Part shown: one piece after another, positions 25,201 to 31,291 of the stretch
Layout: each line of letters begins with the position of its first letter
Numbering within the stretch: position 1 is the first letter of the stretch
Assembly: GCF_902459465.1 (NCBI RefSeq)
Contig: NC_047065.1
Location: forward strand, 11,146,170 to 11,210,169
Direction of reading: 5' to 3'
Origin: Asterias rubens
Taxonomy: Eukaryota > Echinodermata > Asteroidea > Forcipulatida > Asteriidae
Length of the DNA stretch: 64,000 nucleotides
Notes under the pieces: model-generated
Databases searched by the model: none
The model's input: only the letters and a program-made list of their open reading frames with translations
Told to the model about the DNA's origin: nothing
Translations under genes and position numbers: made by a program

Positions 25201-28200
25201 AGGTCAAGGGGTCAAACACTGCGTTTAACTGGTTTTCTCCACCATGACAGTGTAATCAATAATGGATTAATTTTATGACATCTTTGGATTGAATGATTCC
25301 ACCCTGTCCCAAATGACCTATTTAATCATCACCTAGGTCAAAGGTCAATGGGTCAAACATGCGCTTAATTGATTTACTCCACTCATGTGCATTTACATGG
25401 CATATCATGACAGTGTATTAAATACCATGAATGAATTCTTCGGGTTGAATGATTCCCCCGTCCCAATTGACCTCAATCAATGACATTCAATAAAATAAAG
25501 TTCACTCAAATGACCTAGAGGTCATTTGCCAGCTAGGTAAAAGGTCAAGATGTCAACTTCATGTATTTCAACAATCGGCCAGAGCTGGATTGTTGTCCCT
25601 TTTTTATGGTAGCACCCCCCCCCCCCTGTGCCTGTGCCTCCATAGTTGTTGCCCCCCTGTTGTTGCCCGCCTGTTTTCTCTTACAACTTGCCGAGTTCCA
25701 TGACAAACCAAACATAAAATGCAAGTACTTTGGCAAATTTTCTGATACACACCAGTCTGCACATGCGGATGCTAAACCGCGTTGAAACAAGCTGTGCTGT
25801 TTAGGGTGCATCGCAATAAGTGGTATTTTTTTTGCATTTGCTGACACGTTGACCCCTTGACCTTTGACCTAGGTGATGATTACAGGTCATTTAGGACAGG
25901 GTGGAATCATTCAACCTAAAGAATTCATAAATTAATTATTGATTACACTGTCATGGTACCATGCACAATGCGTTTGAGTGGAGAAAACCAATTAAACACA
26001 TGTTTTACCCATTGACCTTTGACCTAGTTATTTGGAAAGGGTCAATCGAGTATACAAATATGTTTTTTAGATTCTCAAGGTCAGGTTTCTATTCACCTCT
26101 AACACAAACCTTGTCCATAAAATGAATAGTTTTAGAGATAATTGACCTTAAAGATTGCTAATTACCACCTAATTTAAATATGCAAATTAGGTCACTTCTG
26201 GCTTGAAACTCTTGTCCGATTTTGGATATGTGATCAATAACCACCCAATAAACACAAATCAACAATAAAACAAACTTTTGCAATTAGTGTGACTCAAAAA
26301 TCTAAATCTGGTCCTCTATTATCGCGTTGTCTCTAAGCAGTTATTCCTCTTCTACAGGTCAAGTATTTTGAACAAGGAGACAACTTCACTACATGTCAGA
26401 ATTTCCAACAACACAACATTTTGCCCAGAATCACGTGGAAAGCAACTGTCTCGATAGTCAGAAATTTTTTAATTTATGCGCCAACTTTTTTTAAGCATTG
26501 TACCAGACAATATTCGAATTCATAACACCCCATACAACTATTCTGCCTTTTCGCTGGTTTAGAGTGCGCCAGAGTTCGTCTCATGATACGTATGTCTTAG
26601 TTTTACTAGACAGCGACCGTGTGATAGTGCATCGTTTGCAGTGTGATAGTCCGACGACTATCACATGGCTTGCAGTACCCAGACGTCTTTTTACCCACCT
26701 CGAACCCTATCAATTGCGCATCTGTGTAACTGAAACGCGCATACAGGGATGATGAATAGTCTTTTGGCGTGTTATAAAACAAATATTGACTGCTTTAACT
26801 TGGCTATGGTTAAAACTCCGACTCCCTCAGTGATCCCCAGACCGTTCCATTTTCTGGAGCGCTCGGTGATCACCCTGAGAGTTGTAGTTTTAACCACAGC
26901 ACTCGAAGCAGTCAACATTTGTATACTAACACACAAACAGTAAAATAAAATTCTGTTCTTTTTGCAAATTTTGCAGATTGATTTTGTCCTACCTTATTCT
27001 TCAACATATCATTCTGTTTGTTGAGATCCCTCACTTTACCCTGTAAGTCCTCGATCATCTCATCTGTCTCAACATCCCGCCCCTTCCGGCCACGCTGGTG
27101 AGCTCCGCCCACCTCATGGTCCTGCTTCTTACGATCAGTGACCAATCTTATCAGTTTCGTAGCCATTCTGTTGGAGAAGCATCAATCACTACTTAAATAT
27201 TTATAGAAAGGTGAAACTATTGTTTTCTTTCATGAGTGGATTTTTCTTCTTGTGGACCGTGCTTTCAAGAAGATCTTGTTTCATCCATTATGTTCTATTC
27301 ATAAATACCTCAGACAGTTTCGCTATTCCTATTGGTAGAGAGCGCGTCACGTGGGTGTGTATAAACCTTTGTTTATGACCGGTAAAAAGTGTTAATTCAT
27401 GGGCGTGACACACGACCTTGCACCTGTTCTTACACGCATAAGACAGTTTCTTCATTCCTATTGGTCGAGAGCAACGGCTGAAACAGTTGTGCCACATCAT
27501 GCGATACGCGCAACGCGCACAGCATTCCCTTATAAGGATTTGTTTACCAGAGGGAGGCGGAGGGCTTTACCATTTCATAGCTGGAGGGGTGTTGTGTTGA
27601 AAGAAATCATTGAACAATTATAATTTTTGCATTTATTTTACTTCTTGACCAAAAAGTGATTTTTTTTTTACCGAAAAGGTATTTATGAATGGGAATCAAA
27701 GTGTGTTGAATTGGTTTTCAACTAGTGGTTTAAACACGCCGAGGCCTGGTTCTTTATAATTTAACTCGACTTCGCCTCGGTAAAATTATCAAGAACTAGG
27801 CCTCGATGGGATTAAACCACTAGTTGATAACCTCTTCACCACACATTGATTCCCTTATTCAACTCATTTATTAGTAATGATCTCAGTGCTTGTCCTGTAT
27901 GGAGAGTGACTGTCCAATTACTTTGTCATCTCACTAATTCCCAGCCTTGTCCACTGGTCCATATTTCAAATGGAATAGGGATGCTTTTCAAAATTGAACT
28001 AGCCAGCCAAACCAATTGCATCAGTGCCAGATGTACCTACTGTCAGCAAATTTTTACCATTTTGCCATTTTTGGTAAATACACCCAGAGAAAAGAGACAT
28101 TTTTAAAGAAAAAGAGGTAAATTTCTCACTCAAATGTTAAAGGAACACGCTGCCTTGGATCGGTCGAGTTGGTCTTGTTATAACCGTTTGTTATAAAATC

Positions 28201-31200
28201 GGTATGGTTAGAAAGATGTTGTAAAAGTAGAATACAATGATCTACACAAATGCCTCGAAATTGCGTGGTTTTCGTTTTACCTCGTCGACAAACACGGTCG
28301 GCCATTATGGGAGTCAAAAATTTGACTCCCATAAATGGCCGACCATGTTAGTTCGCGACGTAAAATGAAAACCGTGCAATTTTGAGTGATACTTGTGTGG
28401 ATCATTATATTCTACATTTAAAACATCTTTCTAACCATATGCATTTCATAACAAACGGTTTCAAACGCTTTTCATAGACCAACTCGTCCTATCCAAGGCA
28501 ACGTGTTCCTTTAAAAGACTTCAGGCTTGAAGTTTTTTTAGGCATAATAATAAATAAATAATAAGAATCTGAAAGCACACTTATTTGTGCAACAAGGGCG
28601 TTTTTCTTTCATTATTATCTTGCAACGTTAATGACCAATTGAGTTAAATTTTTCACAGGTTTGGTACTTTATGCATGTTGGGATACACCAAGTTAGAATA
28701 CTGGTCTTTGACAGTTTTCAAAAGGTGTCCCATGCCTATCAAAGACACTGGACACTATTGGTAATTTTAAAGACCAGCTTTCTCACTTGGTGTACAAAAG
28801 CATAAAATAACAAACCTGTGAAAATTTGAGCTCAATTGGTCGTCCAAGTTGCGAGATAACTACGAAAGAAAAAACACCCTTGTCACACGAAGTTGTGTGC
28901 TTTCAGATGTATGTACGTATTCAAGACCTCGAGGTCTATTTCTGAGGTACCGTCTCAAAATCAAATTCATGGCAAACTTACTTCTTTCTCGAAAACTACG
29001 TCACTTCAGACGGAGCTGTTTCTCACAATGTTTTACACTATCAACCTATCCCCATTACTCGTTACCAAAAAGGTTTTATGCTCAAAATTGTTTTGAGTAA
29101 TTACCAATAGTGTCCAGTGCCTTTAAAACATTCCCTAAAACAAAAATTTGACTGTGAAAACAGCCTCCACAAATCCATATAGACTGTGCAAGTCTCGCGC
29201 GGATTTGAACTTCCGGGACCATTGTGGTCCCAACCTTATGGAGTTTAACGTTGGGAGGTTTTGTTTGGTCCATTACTTTAGTTTAATGTAGTTTATGACC
29301 ATAAAAATGACATATGTTGTTAAAAATGTAATACTAATTAACATCATATATAAAAGTAAAAATAAAGTCAACATAATAACGAAGAAAAACCGATATTTAA
29401 ACTTGACCTCACGACGAAACTTGACGAAACTAACGCAGACGCTTGTTTTGGTCGCACGGGGTGAAAAGCCTTTTCATTGTTCGTTTATGCGTCAGCTTCC
29501 TATTTAAACTGCGTCACGCGTTTATCTAACCCCCTTGCGACCATCGTGCGTCCGCGTATAAACCAGCTTTGAGTAGTTTCACATTCGGGCGTAGATTTAC
29601 AATAGGGGTTTCAAAAAATTTAAGATCAAACAAACATCCTTGTCCCAGAGTTTTACTTTGTTCTATACATAGACTTTAACCGATAATTGTGTATTTGTTT
29701 AAAAAGCTAAAACTAATTTAAACAAGCTCTATAGGGTATTTTTGTTGTTCAGATTCGGCATTAAGAATAAATTAAAGCAAAGATTTGATTCATAAAAAAA
29801 AGTTCTTCAGTTGTCGTGTTTTCTCGCTCCGGTGCGCGCGAGACTTGCACAGTCTATTGCACTCACTTCTTAATCTTTTCCTCTTGTTTCCTGGCATGCT
29901 TCTTCAGAACCAGATTCTCATCATGAAGACGGAGATACTTATCTTCTAACTCCTCTCGACTGATTTTGGCGACAGCTCGTCGCTGCTGGGCACGACGCTG
30001 TTCATTATCTGATGGAGTAAAGGCAATGAACTACATGAAGCAGGGAATTCTGGCTTATGCCGAGCATTTCATGGGTTAGCGGGAATTTGGGCTTCTGCGA
30101 GTGCATACCAGTACTCCACGTTCCTAGGCATTCTTCGCTTAATACAAGGCTAGCGCAGAAATTTGGCGCTTGCCACTAAGCGAAGAATGGTAAACGTAAG
30201 GTAAGCGTAGAATTCGGCAGTAAGCAGAGCCATGAAATTGGGCCCAGCTCAGCTAAGGCATCTAAGAGTCTTTTTGTCATGTATGTGATCACTGTTTTTA
30301 TTTCAGTAATATTTTACTGAAATAACTGAATGTATATTCTTGATTGTTGCTTGTCGATGTTTTCTCTTTGTTGATTCTAAATGGGAATTATGCTAATTAA
30401 AGGAACGTTACAGAATTGGTAAGAAACAAAAATTGTGAATATCAAAGATTTATATAAAACTAACATGGTCTAATGATGATGATAGTAGAAAAAAATCCCT
30501 TAAAATATTTCTGTCTGAAATTTCATATTTAATGAGAAATAAATAATCTAATTTCGCGCTTGGAGTTTATCGCTCAGTGAGCGTTTTATTCATTTTTATT
30601 TTGGCATCGATGCAATGCAAAATTTGTAATCGGTTTTTCTCTATTCTCTCGTGACCCGGATGGCCAATCGATCTCAAACTTCTACAGGTTTGTCAGTTTA
30701 TAAATATGGTGGATTACATACAGTGCTTAAACACTGCCAGCAACTTTTTTTGCTAGCAAAACCAATTCTGTAATGTTCCTTTAAGACATTGTTTGCTTCT
30801 GGGTTATTAATAACTTGGCTCTTGTTTACATTTTGATCCTTTCCCAACACAATTTCACTTGAAGTCAGGCCACATCATGTGTTTTCTTCTGCACTTGTGT
30901 CTCCAATCCACTGCCTGCATTCCTAACCATACGGGACACCGTGTGTATTATTAGCACTGTACTTGATACTCAGTACTTTCCCGAGCTCTGTGAAAACAAT
31001 CACCTGTAGGCATACACATCTGGTGGGATCCAAACCCCTGACCTTTGCCATTAGACTGCCAAGAGTTTAAATACAATTCTGACCTTGGTACACAACTCCA
31101 CAACTCACTTTCTTGCGCCCCCCCCCCTCCTCCTCCTCCACAAGCCACCAACTTACCTTGGGGTACATCATGACCCCTGGCCCCTCCACTTGGGTCACGG

Positions 31201-31291
31201 ACTGGTACATCCTCATATAAGCTGTCAGTGTCCATTATGAACTACACATTGTTAGTTGGCATAAGAATAACATGTTGATTGGTAGGCCTAT
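1036..31291 (-). CDS. rpgrip1l: RPGRIP1L (protein fantom / nephrocystin-8), 5' part: 20 coding exons, 3' end off the window
   Basis: Ciliary transition-zone scaffold needed for gating at the base of the cilium (family knowledge). I joined 20 minus-strand exons that keep one frame for 2,158 nt (719 codons plus one base). The protein begins [11 protein letters not shown] and then follows vertebrate RPGRIP1L closely: [81 protein letters not shown] and [20 protein letters not shown]. Residues about 30-588 are heptad-rich coiled coil. Exons 18-20 (residues 589-719) form most of the N-terminal C2 domain. The second C2 and the RPGR-interacting C-terminus must lie left of position 1036. Every intron is GT-AG except intron 9, which is GC-AG. 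The start Met is the first in frame after a 5'UTR acceptor at 31,292-31,293. The gene is divergent to FTO, as in vertebrates. Introns are loaded with short inverted-repeat elements. Confidence 0.97.
1262..1345 (-). repeat. SINE/LINE 3'-tail remnant
   Basis: AATAATGGATATTTATAAAG followed by CGCC resembles the tail end of the SINE copies at 2,060 and 12,100. Confidence 0.5.
1359..1743. repeat. Family A inverted-repeat element, full copy
   Basis: Begins TTAAAGGCAGAGGACACTAT and ends with its inverse (ATAGTGTCCACTGTCTTTAA). ~385 bp. The internal arms around GACCTCAAATTTTAAACTTG are self-complementary. Confidence 0.92.
1744..2052 (+). other. Unassigned repeat-like stretch with a 93-codon open frame
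   Basis: The open frame ([19 protein letters not shown]..) runs into the SINE tail at 2,053. It is unlike any protein I recognise, and its position beside a SINE tail suggests an old retroelement part. Confidence 0.4.
2053..2405 (-). repeat. tRNA-Leu/Ser-like SINE, full copy
   Basis: Minus strand: GGTGTCATGGCCGAGTGGTT, AAGAGCA, then GGGTTCGAATCCCGGTCGTG (B box), a central body, and an AGCGCTATATAAG tail ending in (TTA)n. Confidence 0.88.
2406..2726. other. Intron, no gene seen
   Basis: AT-rich intronic sequence. Only a short SINE-tail piece (about 2,588-2,650, with TATACAGCGCACGC) is recognisable. Confidence 0.6.
2727..3301. repeat. Family D/G composite foldback
   Basis: Starts ATTCATAAATACCTCAGACA with the inverse near 3,115-3,127. 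It is followed directly by G, whose arms TAAACCCGCCGAGGCCTGGT / AACCAGGCCTTG form a hairpin. G ends CACACATTGATTCCC. The same D-then-G order recurs at 27,297-27,855. Confidence 0.8.
3302..4236. other. Intron 19, no gene; small hairpin at about 4,005-4,100
   Basis: No conserved coding frame. A ~95-bp inverted repeat (GCGACAGTCCCGTTTTT / AAAACCGGGACAGTTG) sits near its exon 19 end. Some open frames in this stretch are random. Confidence 0.6.
4237..4352 (-). CDS. rpgrip1l: RPGRIP1L exon 19
   Basis: 116 nt encoding a C2-domain segment with [20 protein letters not shown] and VVKGD (human EPVTFCTYAFYDFELQTTP). Donor AG|GTAAAA, phase 2. Confidence 0.98.
4524..4601 (-). CDS. rpgrip1l: RPGRIP1L exon 18
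   Basis: 78 nt encoding [20 protein letters not shown] (human FDETIHLERGENLFEIHIN), the first strand of the N-terminal C2 domain. Phase 0 at both ends; donor AAA|GTAAGT. Confidence 0.98.
4640..5027. repeat. Family A, full copy
   Basis: Opposite orientation to the 1,359 copy. Ends CTTAAAGACACTGGACAC and GTGTCCACTGCCTTTAA. Confidence 0.92.
5028..5405 (-). repeat. SINE copy, degenerate head
   Basis: GTGGCTTCTTATACAGCGCT tail at 5,040, body GCTGCGGCGCAATATGATGC shared with the 12,100 copy. The head is rearranged near 5,340-5,395. Confidence 0.75.
5420..5800. repeat. Family A, GGTACACGTTTGG subfamily
   Basis: Ends GGTACACGTTCGGTAATT and AATTACCAAAAGTGTAC. Contains the palindrome AAAGACTTCTAGCCAGAAGT. 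Confidence 0.85.
5829..5897 (-). CDS. rpgrip1l: RPGRIP1L exon 17
   Basis: 69 nt encoding [17 protein letters not shown] and VTDIAD (human [17 protein letters not shown]). End of the coiled-coil region. Donor GAT|GTAAGT. Confidence 0.98.
5898..6353. other. Intron 16, no gene or repeat recognised
   Basis: AT-rich, low-complexity stretches. Nothing further seen. Confidence 0.6.
6354..6461 (-). CDS. rpgrip1l: RPGRIP1L exon 16
   Basis: 108 nt, phase 0 at both ends, ending [15 protein letters not shown] (human [14 protein letters not shown]). Donor AAG|GTAAGC. Confidence 0.98.
6486..6833 (-). repeat. tRNA-Leu/Ser-like SINE
   Basis: Minus-strand head GGTGTCGTGGCCGAGCGGAT with B box GGGTTCGAATCCCGGTCATG. 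The tail at the low-coordinate end is CACTATTATTTAAC. Confidence 0.85.
6834..7157. other. Intron 15 segment, no gene seen
   Basis: AT-rich; the piece near 6,911-6,960 (GGGAAACAGTCTGGGTAAAT, GGGTTGAACAAA) recurs near 44,925-44,970 and is presumably repeat-derived. Confidence 0.5.
7158..7395. repeat. Short inverted-repeat element
   Basis: Ends CTATTGACCCATTTCACC and GCAAGGGGTCAATAG are inverted copies; about 235 bp. Confidence 0.65.
7543..7655 (-). CDS. rpgrip1l: RPGRIP1L exon 15
   Basis: 113 nt with [20 protein letters not shown] and INRDYQ, one of the best-conserved stretches (human [20 protein letters not shown]). Donor CAG|GTAGGT, phase 0. Confidence 0.98.
7698..8077. repeat. Family B inverted-repeat element
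   Basis: Ends TTTAAAGCCATTTGACACTT / ACCGAAAGTG-like sequence then ATGGCTTTAA. Shares a body with 41,347-41,705 and 57,493-57,862. Confidence 0.88.
8078..8562. other. Intron 14 segment, no gene seen
   Basis: Contains a small inverted repeat GGAACAACAAGAGCATTGTTCC at 8,439-8,461 (arms only); otherwise unremarkable. Confidence 0.5.
8563..8862 (+). repeat. tRNA-derived SINE, plus orientation, tail at exon 14 donor
   Basis: Head GTGTCATGGCCGAGCGGTTA, B box GGGTTCGGATCCCGGTCGTG, a tail unlike the other SINEs, and an AT-rich end (AATATATAAAA) that stops a few bases from the exon 14 donor. Confidence 0.85.
8867..8933 (-). CDS. rpgrip1l: RPGRIP1L exon 14
   Basis: 67 nt encoding [20 protein letters not shown] and NK. 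The donor G|GTACAG is chosen because it gives NK-DLKMQ, matching human NKDLERS; a second GT six bases on fits less well. A SINE tail sits a few bases beyond the donor. Confidence 0.92.
9361..9600. repeat. Degenerate direct repeats rich in GAGTC
   Basis: ACTCAAGTTCGACTTACATG and ACTCAAGTTGGACTCACAAG, each followed by TCATACAAC, about 135 bp apart. Similar wording recurs at 19,960-20,240. Confidence 0.6.
9641..9798 (-). CDS. rpgrip1l: RPGRIP1L exon 13
   Basis: 158 nt encoding [32 protein letters not shown] and [12 protein letters not shown] (human QKQQLDELKKRIK and ELSEALLLIK). Donor AAG|GTAACC, phase 0. Confidence 0.96.
9799..10454. other. Intron 12 segment, no gene seen
   Basis: No coding frame with conserved residues and no repeat recognised. 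Confidence 0.5.
10455..10700. repeat. Family P foldback, both arms
   Basis: Left arm AAACTTACAGGGTTTGAAGA..GCTTCCCTTC; right arm inverse GGGAAGCTTTCTACTATCAT..TTCAAACTG. The spacer is around TGCAAATGATTAAAAT. Confidence 0.85.
10799..10938 (-). CDS. rpgrip1l: RPGRIP1L exon 12
   Basis: 140 nt containing [19 protein letters not shown] and [10 protein letters not shown], almost identical in pattern to human VQIAQLETALKSDLTDK. Phase 2 in, phase 1 out (G|GTAAAT). Confidence 0.97.
10966..11079. repeat. Family G hairpin, short copy
   Basis: GGGAATCAATGTGTGGTAAA at one end and the inverse of AATCAAAGTGTGTTGAATCGG at the other, around ACCAGGCCTAGGCGGG. Confidence 0.75.
11080..11985. other. Intron 11 segment, repeat pieces only
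   Basis: A half copy of family D lies at about 11,341-11,432 (ends TTAGGTATTTATGAATGC). A half copy of the hairpin seen at 60,310-60,455 lies at about 11,863-11,935 (GGTAAACCCATTGTTCTCAG). No gene. Confidence 0.6.
11986..12059 (-). CDS. rpgrip1l: RPGRIP1L exon 11
   Basis: 74 nt encoding [20 protein letters not shown] and KLLN, matching human LQDRINDLEKERELLKEN. Donor AG|GTAAGT, phase 2. Confidence 0.95.
12090..12513 (-). repeat. SINE, long full copy
   Basis: Minus-strand head AGTGTCAGGGTCGAGCGGTT, B box GGGTTCGAATCCCCAGCTCT, long body, tail AGAAGCCACAATTGTT-(ATT)n. The nearest splice site (exon 11 acceptor, 12,060) is about 30 bp away. Confidence 0.88.
12525..12690 (+). repeat. LINE 3' coding fragment
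   Basis: A broken frame reads [17 protein letters not shown] then [10 protein letters not shown], resembling the C-terminal end of non-LTR reverse transcriptases (GRPxxRWxDxI..). No RT core is present. Confidence 0.6.
12692..13085. repeat. Family C near-perfect palindrome, full copy
   Basis: Starts TTAAAGGAACACGTTGCCTT, ends in its inverse, and is complementary through the centre (GGAGTCAAAATTTTGACTCC). ~394 bp foldback. Confidence 0.95.
13200..13530. repeat. Family A, GGTACACGTTTGG subfamily
   Basis: Ends TTAAAGGGAAGGTACACGTT and AACGTGTACCTTCCCTTTTA. Confidence 0.9.
13531..13864. other. Intron 10 end, repeat pieces
   Basis: About 13,560-13,660 is an inverse copy of 15,170-15,250 (GGTATGAATTAGTATACCCC). 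About 13,672-13,760 is half a family D copy (CCTATTGGTGGAGAGCGCGT). No gene. Confidence 0.6.
13865..14011 (-). CDS. rpgrip1l: RPGRIP1L exon 10
   Basis: 147 nt, phase 0 at both ends, encoding [19 protein letters not shown] and the following coiled coil to KERAIME. Donor GAG|GTACAA. Confidence 0.94.
14319..14709. repeat. Family A, diverged copy
   Basis: Ends CTTAAATGCACTGGATAC and GTGTCCAGTGCCTTTAAAG. Confidence 0.88.
14820..14925 (-). CDS. rpgrip1l: RPGRIP1L exon 9 with GC donor
   Basis: 106 nt encoding [19 protein letters not shown] and [16 protein letters not shown] (human NIRDNVEMIKLHKQLVEKS). The donor is GAG|GCAAGT. The only GT nearby (four bases on) would shift exon 10 into an early stop, so a GC-AG intron is the consistent reading. 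Confidence 0.93.
14926..16459. other. Large intron 8, first part; GAGGTTATAGTTTTGGAGA repeats
   Basis: Between about 15,310 and 15,780 short motifs (GAGGTATATTTGAGG, GAGGTTATAGTTTTGGAGAT) recur irregularly, a decayed tandem repeat. At 16,021-16,048 there is a G-rich run. No gene. Confidence 0.55.
16382..16460 (+). repeat. tRNA-like SINE head
   Basis: GTTCGGTGGCCTAGGGGTAA then GGTCAGGATTCAAATACCAC: A- and B-box-like motifs at tRNA spacing. Confidence 0.6.
16460..16741. repeat. Family K inverted-repeat element
   Basis: Ends GCCCAATTTCATAGGGCTGC and GCTATGAAATTGGGCCC. ~280 bp. Confidence 0.85.
16742..17100 (+). repeat. tRNA-Leu-like SINE head, split by an insertion
   Basis: AGGTGTCGTGGCCAAGCA is separated from its continuation CAGTTAAGAGCACCTGACTC by the 271-bp element at 16,760-17,030. 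Confidence 0.85.
16760..17030. mobile_element. Inverted-repeat element inserted in a SINE
   Basis: Terminal inverted repeats CCCAGGTCAAAATTCCAGTT / AACTGGAATTTCGACCTGGG, extending about 30 bp. Interior is full of AACTAGGTTCAACTGG motifs. A probable CA duplication flanks it (16,758-16,759 and 17,031-17,032). Confidence 0.85.
17101..18320. other. Intron 8, no gene seen
   Basis: About 1.2 kb. Open frames here (for example 17,428-17,688) show no recognisable family and no splice context, and I make no call. Confidence 0.55.
18327..19267. mobile_element. Non-autonomous DNA transposon, 941 bp, 6-bp target duplication
   Basis: Ends CAGGCCTCAAACTTC / GGAAATTTGAGGCCTG. CTCAGC flanks both sides (18,321-18,326; 19,268-19,273). 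Subterminal GGCCAAGGCC / GGCCGTGG motifs. Interior has no transposase. Confidence 0.85.
19331..19705. repeat. Family F element
   Basis: AGAGAGGTTTGCAGTGACAC near one end, TGGTGTTACCGCAAACCTCT at the other. Inside is TTCGATCAGTATGCTCTGAT, shared with 23,260 and 55,850. Confidence 0.75.
19945..20335. repeat. Two tandem copies of a 197-bp unit with CRE-like sites
   Basis: GGATGGATTGAGC at 19,946 and 20,143 starts two near-identical units. Each ends CATGTAATGACGTCACC, containing TGACGTCA. Confidence 0.9.
20336..20750. other. Intron 8 end, no gene seen
   Basis: Nothing recognised apart from a GGGAGGGGGGGG run at about 20,565. Confidence 0.5.
20751..20821 (-). CDS. rpgrip1l: RPGRIP1L exon 8
   Basis: 71 nt encoding [19 protein letters not shown] and SAGQ. 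Phase 0 in, phase 2 out (AG|GTCAGT). The acceptor is TTGCCTTAG. Confidence 0.9.
20822..21413. other. Intron 7, no gene seen
   Basis: No repeat family recognised; open frames are unsupported. Confidence 0.5.
21414..21486 (-). CDS. rpgrip1l: RPGRIP1L exon 7
   Basis: 73 nt encoding [16 protein letters not shown] and DKDILQEQ, coiled coil aligning with the human LENVIQSQRGQIEELE region. Donor CAG|GTGAAG, phase 0. Confidence 0.94.
21557..21790 (+). repeat. tRNA-like SINE
   Basis: GGGCTAGCTCAATGGTCTAG then AGGTCATGGGTTCCAATCAC mimic A and B boxes. The tail runs to AGAGTAGACAGAGAAA. Confidence 0.65.
21822..21987. repeat. Family H inverted-repeat element
   Basis: GTCGATTTCACAAAACTCTT / AACTCTTTGTGACATCGAC with inner ACTCGTCCTAACTCAAG arms. 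Confidence 0.85.
22269..22358 (-). CDS. rpgrip1l: RPGRIP1L exon 6
   Basis: 90 nt. The [15 protein letters not shown] part matches vertebrate YGNSLLEEARGEIRN. Phase 2 in and out; donor CT|GTAAGT. Confidence 0.95.
22408..22783. repeat. Family A, GGTACACGTTTGG subfamily
   Basis: TTAAAGGGAAGGTACACGTT to ACGTGTACCTTCCCTTTAA. Its last bases are shared with the next copy. Confidence 0.92.
22779..23159. repeat. Family A, fused to the preceding copy
   Basis: Begins with the same TTTAAAGG that ends the preceding element, ends CCAGAGTCTTTAAG. Confidence 0.9.
23160..23575. repeat. Family F part and (ATT)n
   Basis: GAGGTTTGCGGTAACACCAT and GATCAGTCTGCTCTGATTGT at 23,200-23,305 match family F. (ATT)n lies at 23,459-23,480. 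Confidence 0.6.
23576..23646 (-). CDS. rpgrip1l: RPGRIP1L exon 5
   Basis: 71 nt encoding [14 protein letters not shown] and LRVQGHERN. This is a low-conservation linker; placement rests on frame continuity (phase 0 in, phase 2 out) and consensus splice sites (TTTGACAG acceptor, AA|GTAAGA donor). Confidence 0.88.
23928..24480. repeat. 21-bp minisatellite, unit AACTGTGATCACAGTGATCAT
   Basis: The unit (given in two parts: AACTGTGATCAC + AGTGATCAT) repeats for about 550 bp and decays to about 24,700. A ~166-bp higher-order block including a 12-bp short unit and the variants GTAAACACAG / GCGAAACACAG is duplicated (about 24,126 and 24,292). It lies in intron 4 of RPGRIP1L. Confidence 0.95.
24724..24804 (-). 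CDS. rpgrip1l: RPGRIP1L exon 4
   Basis: 81 nt encoding [20 protein letters not shown] and VQSRVNT, matching the QTPYxxVQSRINT stretch of vertebrate RPGRIP1L. Donor ACA|GTAAGT, phase 0. A minisatellite lies in the following intron. Confidence 0.95.
24890..26322. mobile_element. Large foldback element with ~470-bp arms
   Basis: Left arm from GGACCAGATTTGGACATTTT, right arm its inverse to AAATCTAAATCTGGTCC. Arms match through CCAAAATCGGACATGAG, AAGCCAGAAGTGACCTAATT and TTGACCTAGG-type runs. The ~300-bp centre is unrelated and has poly-C at 25,613. Several AGGTCAAAGGTCA motifs. Confidence 0.9.
25193..25208 (+). promoter_or_regulatory. DR1-type nuclear-receptor motif
   Basis: AGGTCAAAGGTCAAGG: two AGGTCA half-sites spaced by one base, within the foldback arm. 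Other copies are near 25,344, 25,858 (inverse) and 26,019 (inverse). Motif only; function unknown. Confidence 0.6.
26323..26777. other. Intron 3 segment, no gene seen
   Basis: No recognised repeat. The open frame at 26,498-26,752 has no family resemblance. Confidence 0.5.
26778..26937. repeat. Hairpin element
   Basis: ACAAATATTGACTGCTTTAA..GTTAAAACTCCGACTCCC pairs with its inverse AGTTGTAGTTTTAACC..GCAGTCAACATTTGT. The right arm also occurs at 38,640-38,695. Confidence 0.8.
26993..27167 (-). CDS. rpgrip1l: RPGRIP1L exon 3
   Basis: 175 nt encoding [14 protein letters not shown] through NDMLKNK; the Met is internal. The human protein reads [14 protein letters not shown] here. Donor AAG|GTAGGA, phase 0. 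Confidence 0.97.
27297..27855. repeat. Family D/G composite foldback
   Basis: D half 27,297-27,690 (TTCATAAATACCTCAGACAG .. GGTATTTATGAA), then G hairpin to 27,855 (CGCCGAGGCCTGGTTCTT .. CACATTGATTCCC). Confidence 0.85.
28137..28514. repeat. Family C palindrome
   Basis: TTAAAGGAACACGCTGCCTT to AAGGCAACGTGTTCCTTTAA, centre GGGAGTCAAAAATTTGACTC. Confidence 0.94.
28525..28737. repeat. Family A, truncated
   Basis: Only the half from GAATCTGAAAGCACACTT to GTCTTTGACAGTTTTCAA remains. Confidence 0.8.
28738..29126. repeat. Family A, full copy
   Basis: AAAGACACTGGACACTATTG to AGTGTCCAGTGCCTTTAA. Confidence 0.92.
29182..29854. mobile_element. TA-flanked inverted-repeat element next to RPGRIP1L exon 2
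   Basis: Ends GACTGTGCAAGTCTCGCGCG / CGCGCGAGACTTGCACAGTC. TA on each side (29,180-29,181; 29,855-29,856) is consistent with a Tc1/mariner-type target. No transposase. It stops 12 bp from exon 2. Confidence 0.85.
29867..30008 (-). CDS. rpgrip1l: RPGRIP1L exon 2
   Basis: 142 nt, entered in phase 1 and left in phase 2 (AA|GTGAGT). Encodes the strongly conserved [17 protein letters not shown] and [12 protein letters not shown] segment at the start of the coiled coil. A TA-flanked inverted-repeat element ends only 12 bp beyond its donor side. Confidence 0.96.
30030..30244. repeat. Family K, left end eroded
   Basis: Right end GCCATGAAATTGGGCCC is clear. The left begins near GAAGCAGGGAATTCTGGC. 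Confidence 0.75.
30397..30784. repeat. Family E inverted-repeat element
   Basis: TTAAAGGAACGTTACAGAAT and ATTCTGTAATGTTCCTTTAA; ~388 bp. Confidence 0.92.
30785..31156. other. Intron 1 remainder, no gene seen
   Basis: Contains a C-rich run (31,118-31,140); nothing else recognised. Confidence 0.5.
31157..31291 (-). CDS. rpgrip1l: RPGRIP1L coding exon 1 (coding part 31157-31235)
   Basis: Encodes [14 protein letters not shown] and 12 further residues. The ATG is at 31,235-31,233 on the minus strand. The donor reads CAAG|GTAAGT (phase 1). A good acceptor (TTATCCACAG) ends at 31,292, so 31,236-31,291 is probably 5'UTR and an upstream non-coding exon is implied, as in vertebrate genes. That upstream exon was not located. 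Confidence 0.85.
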
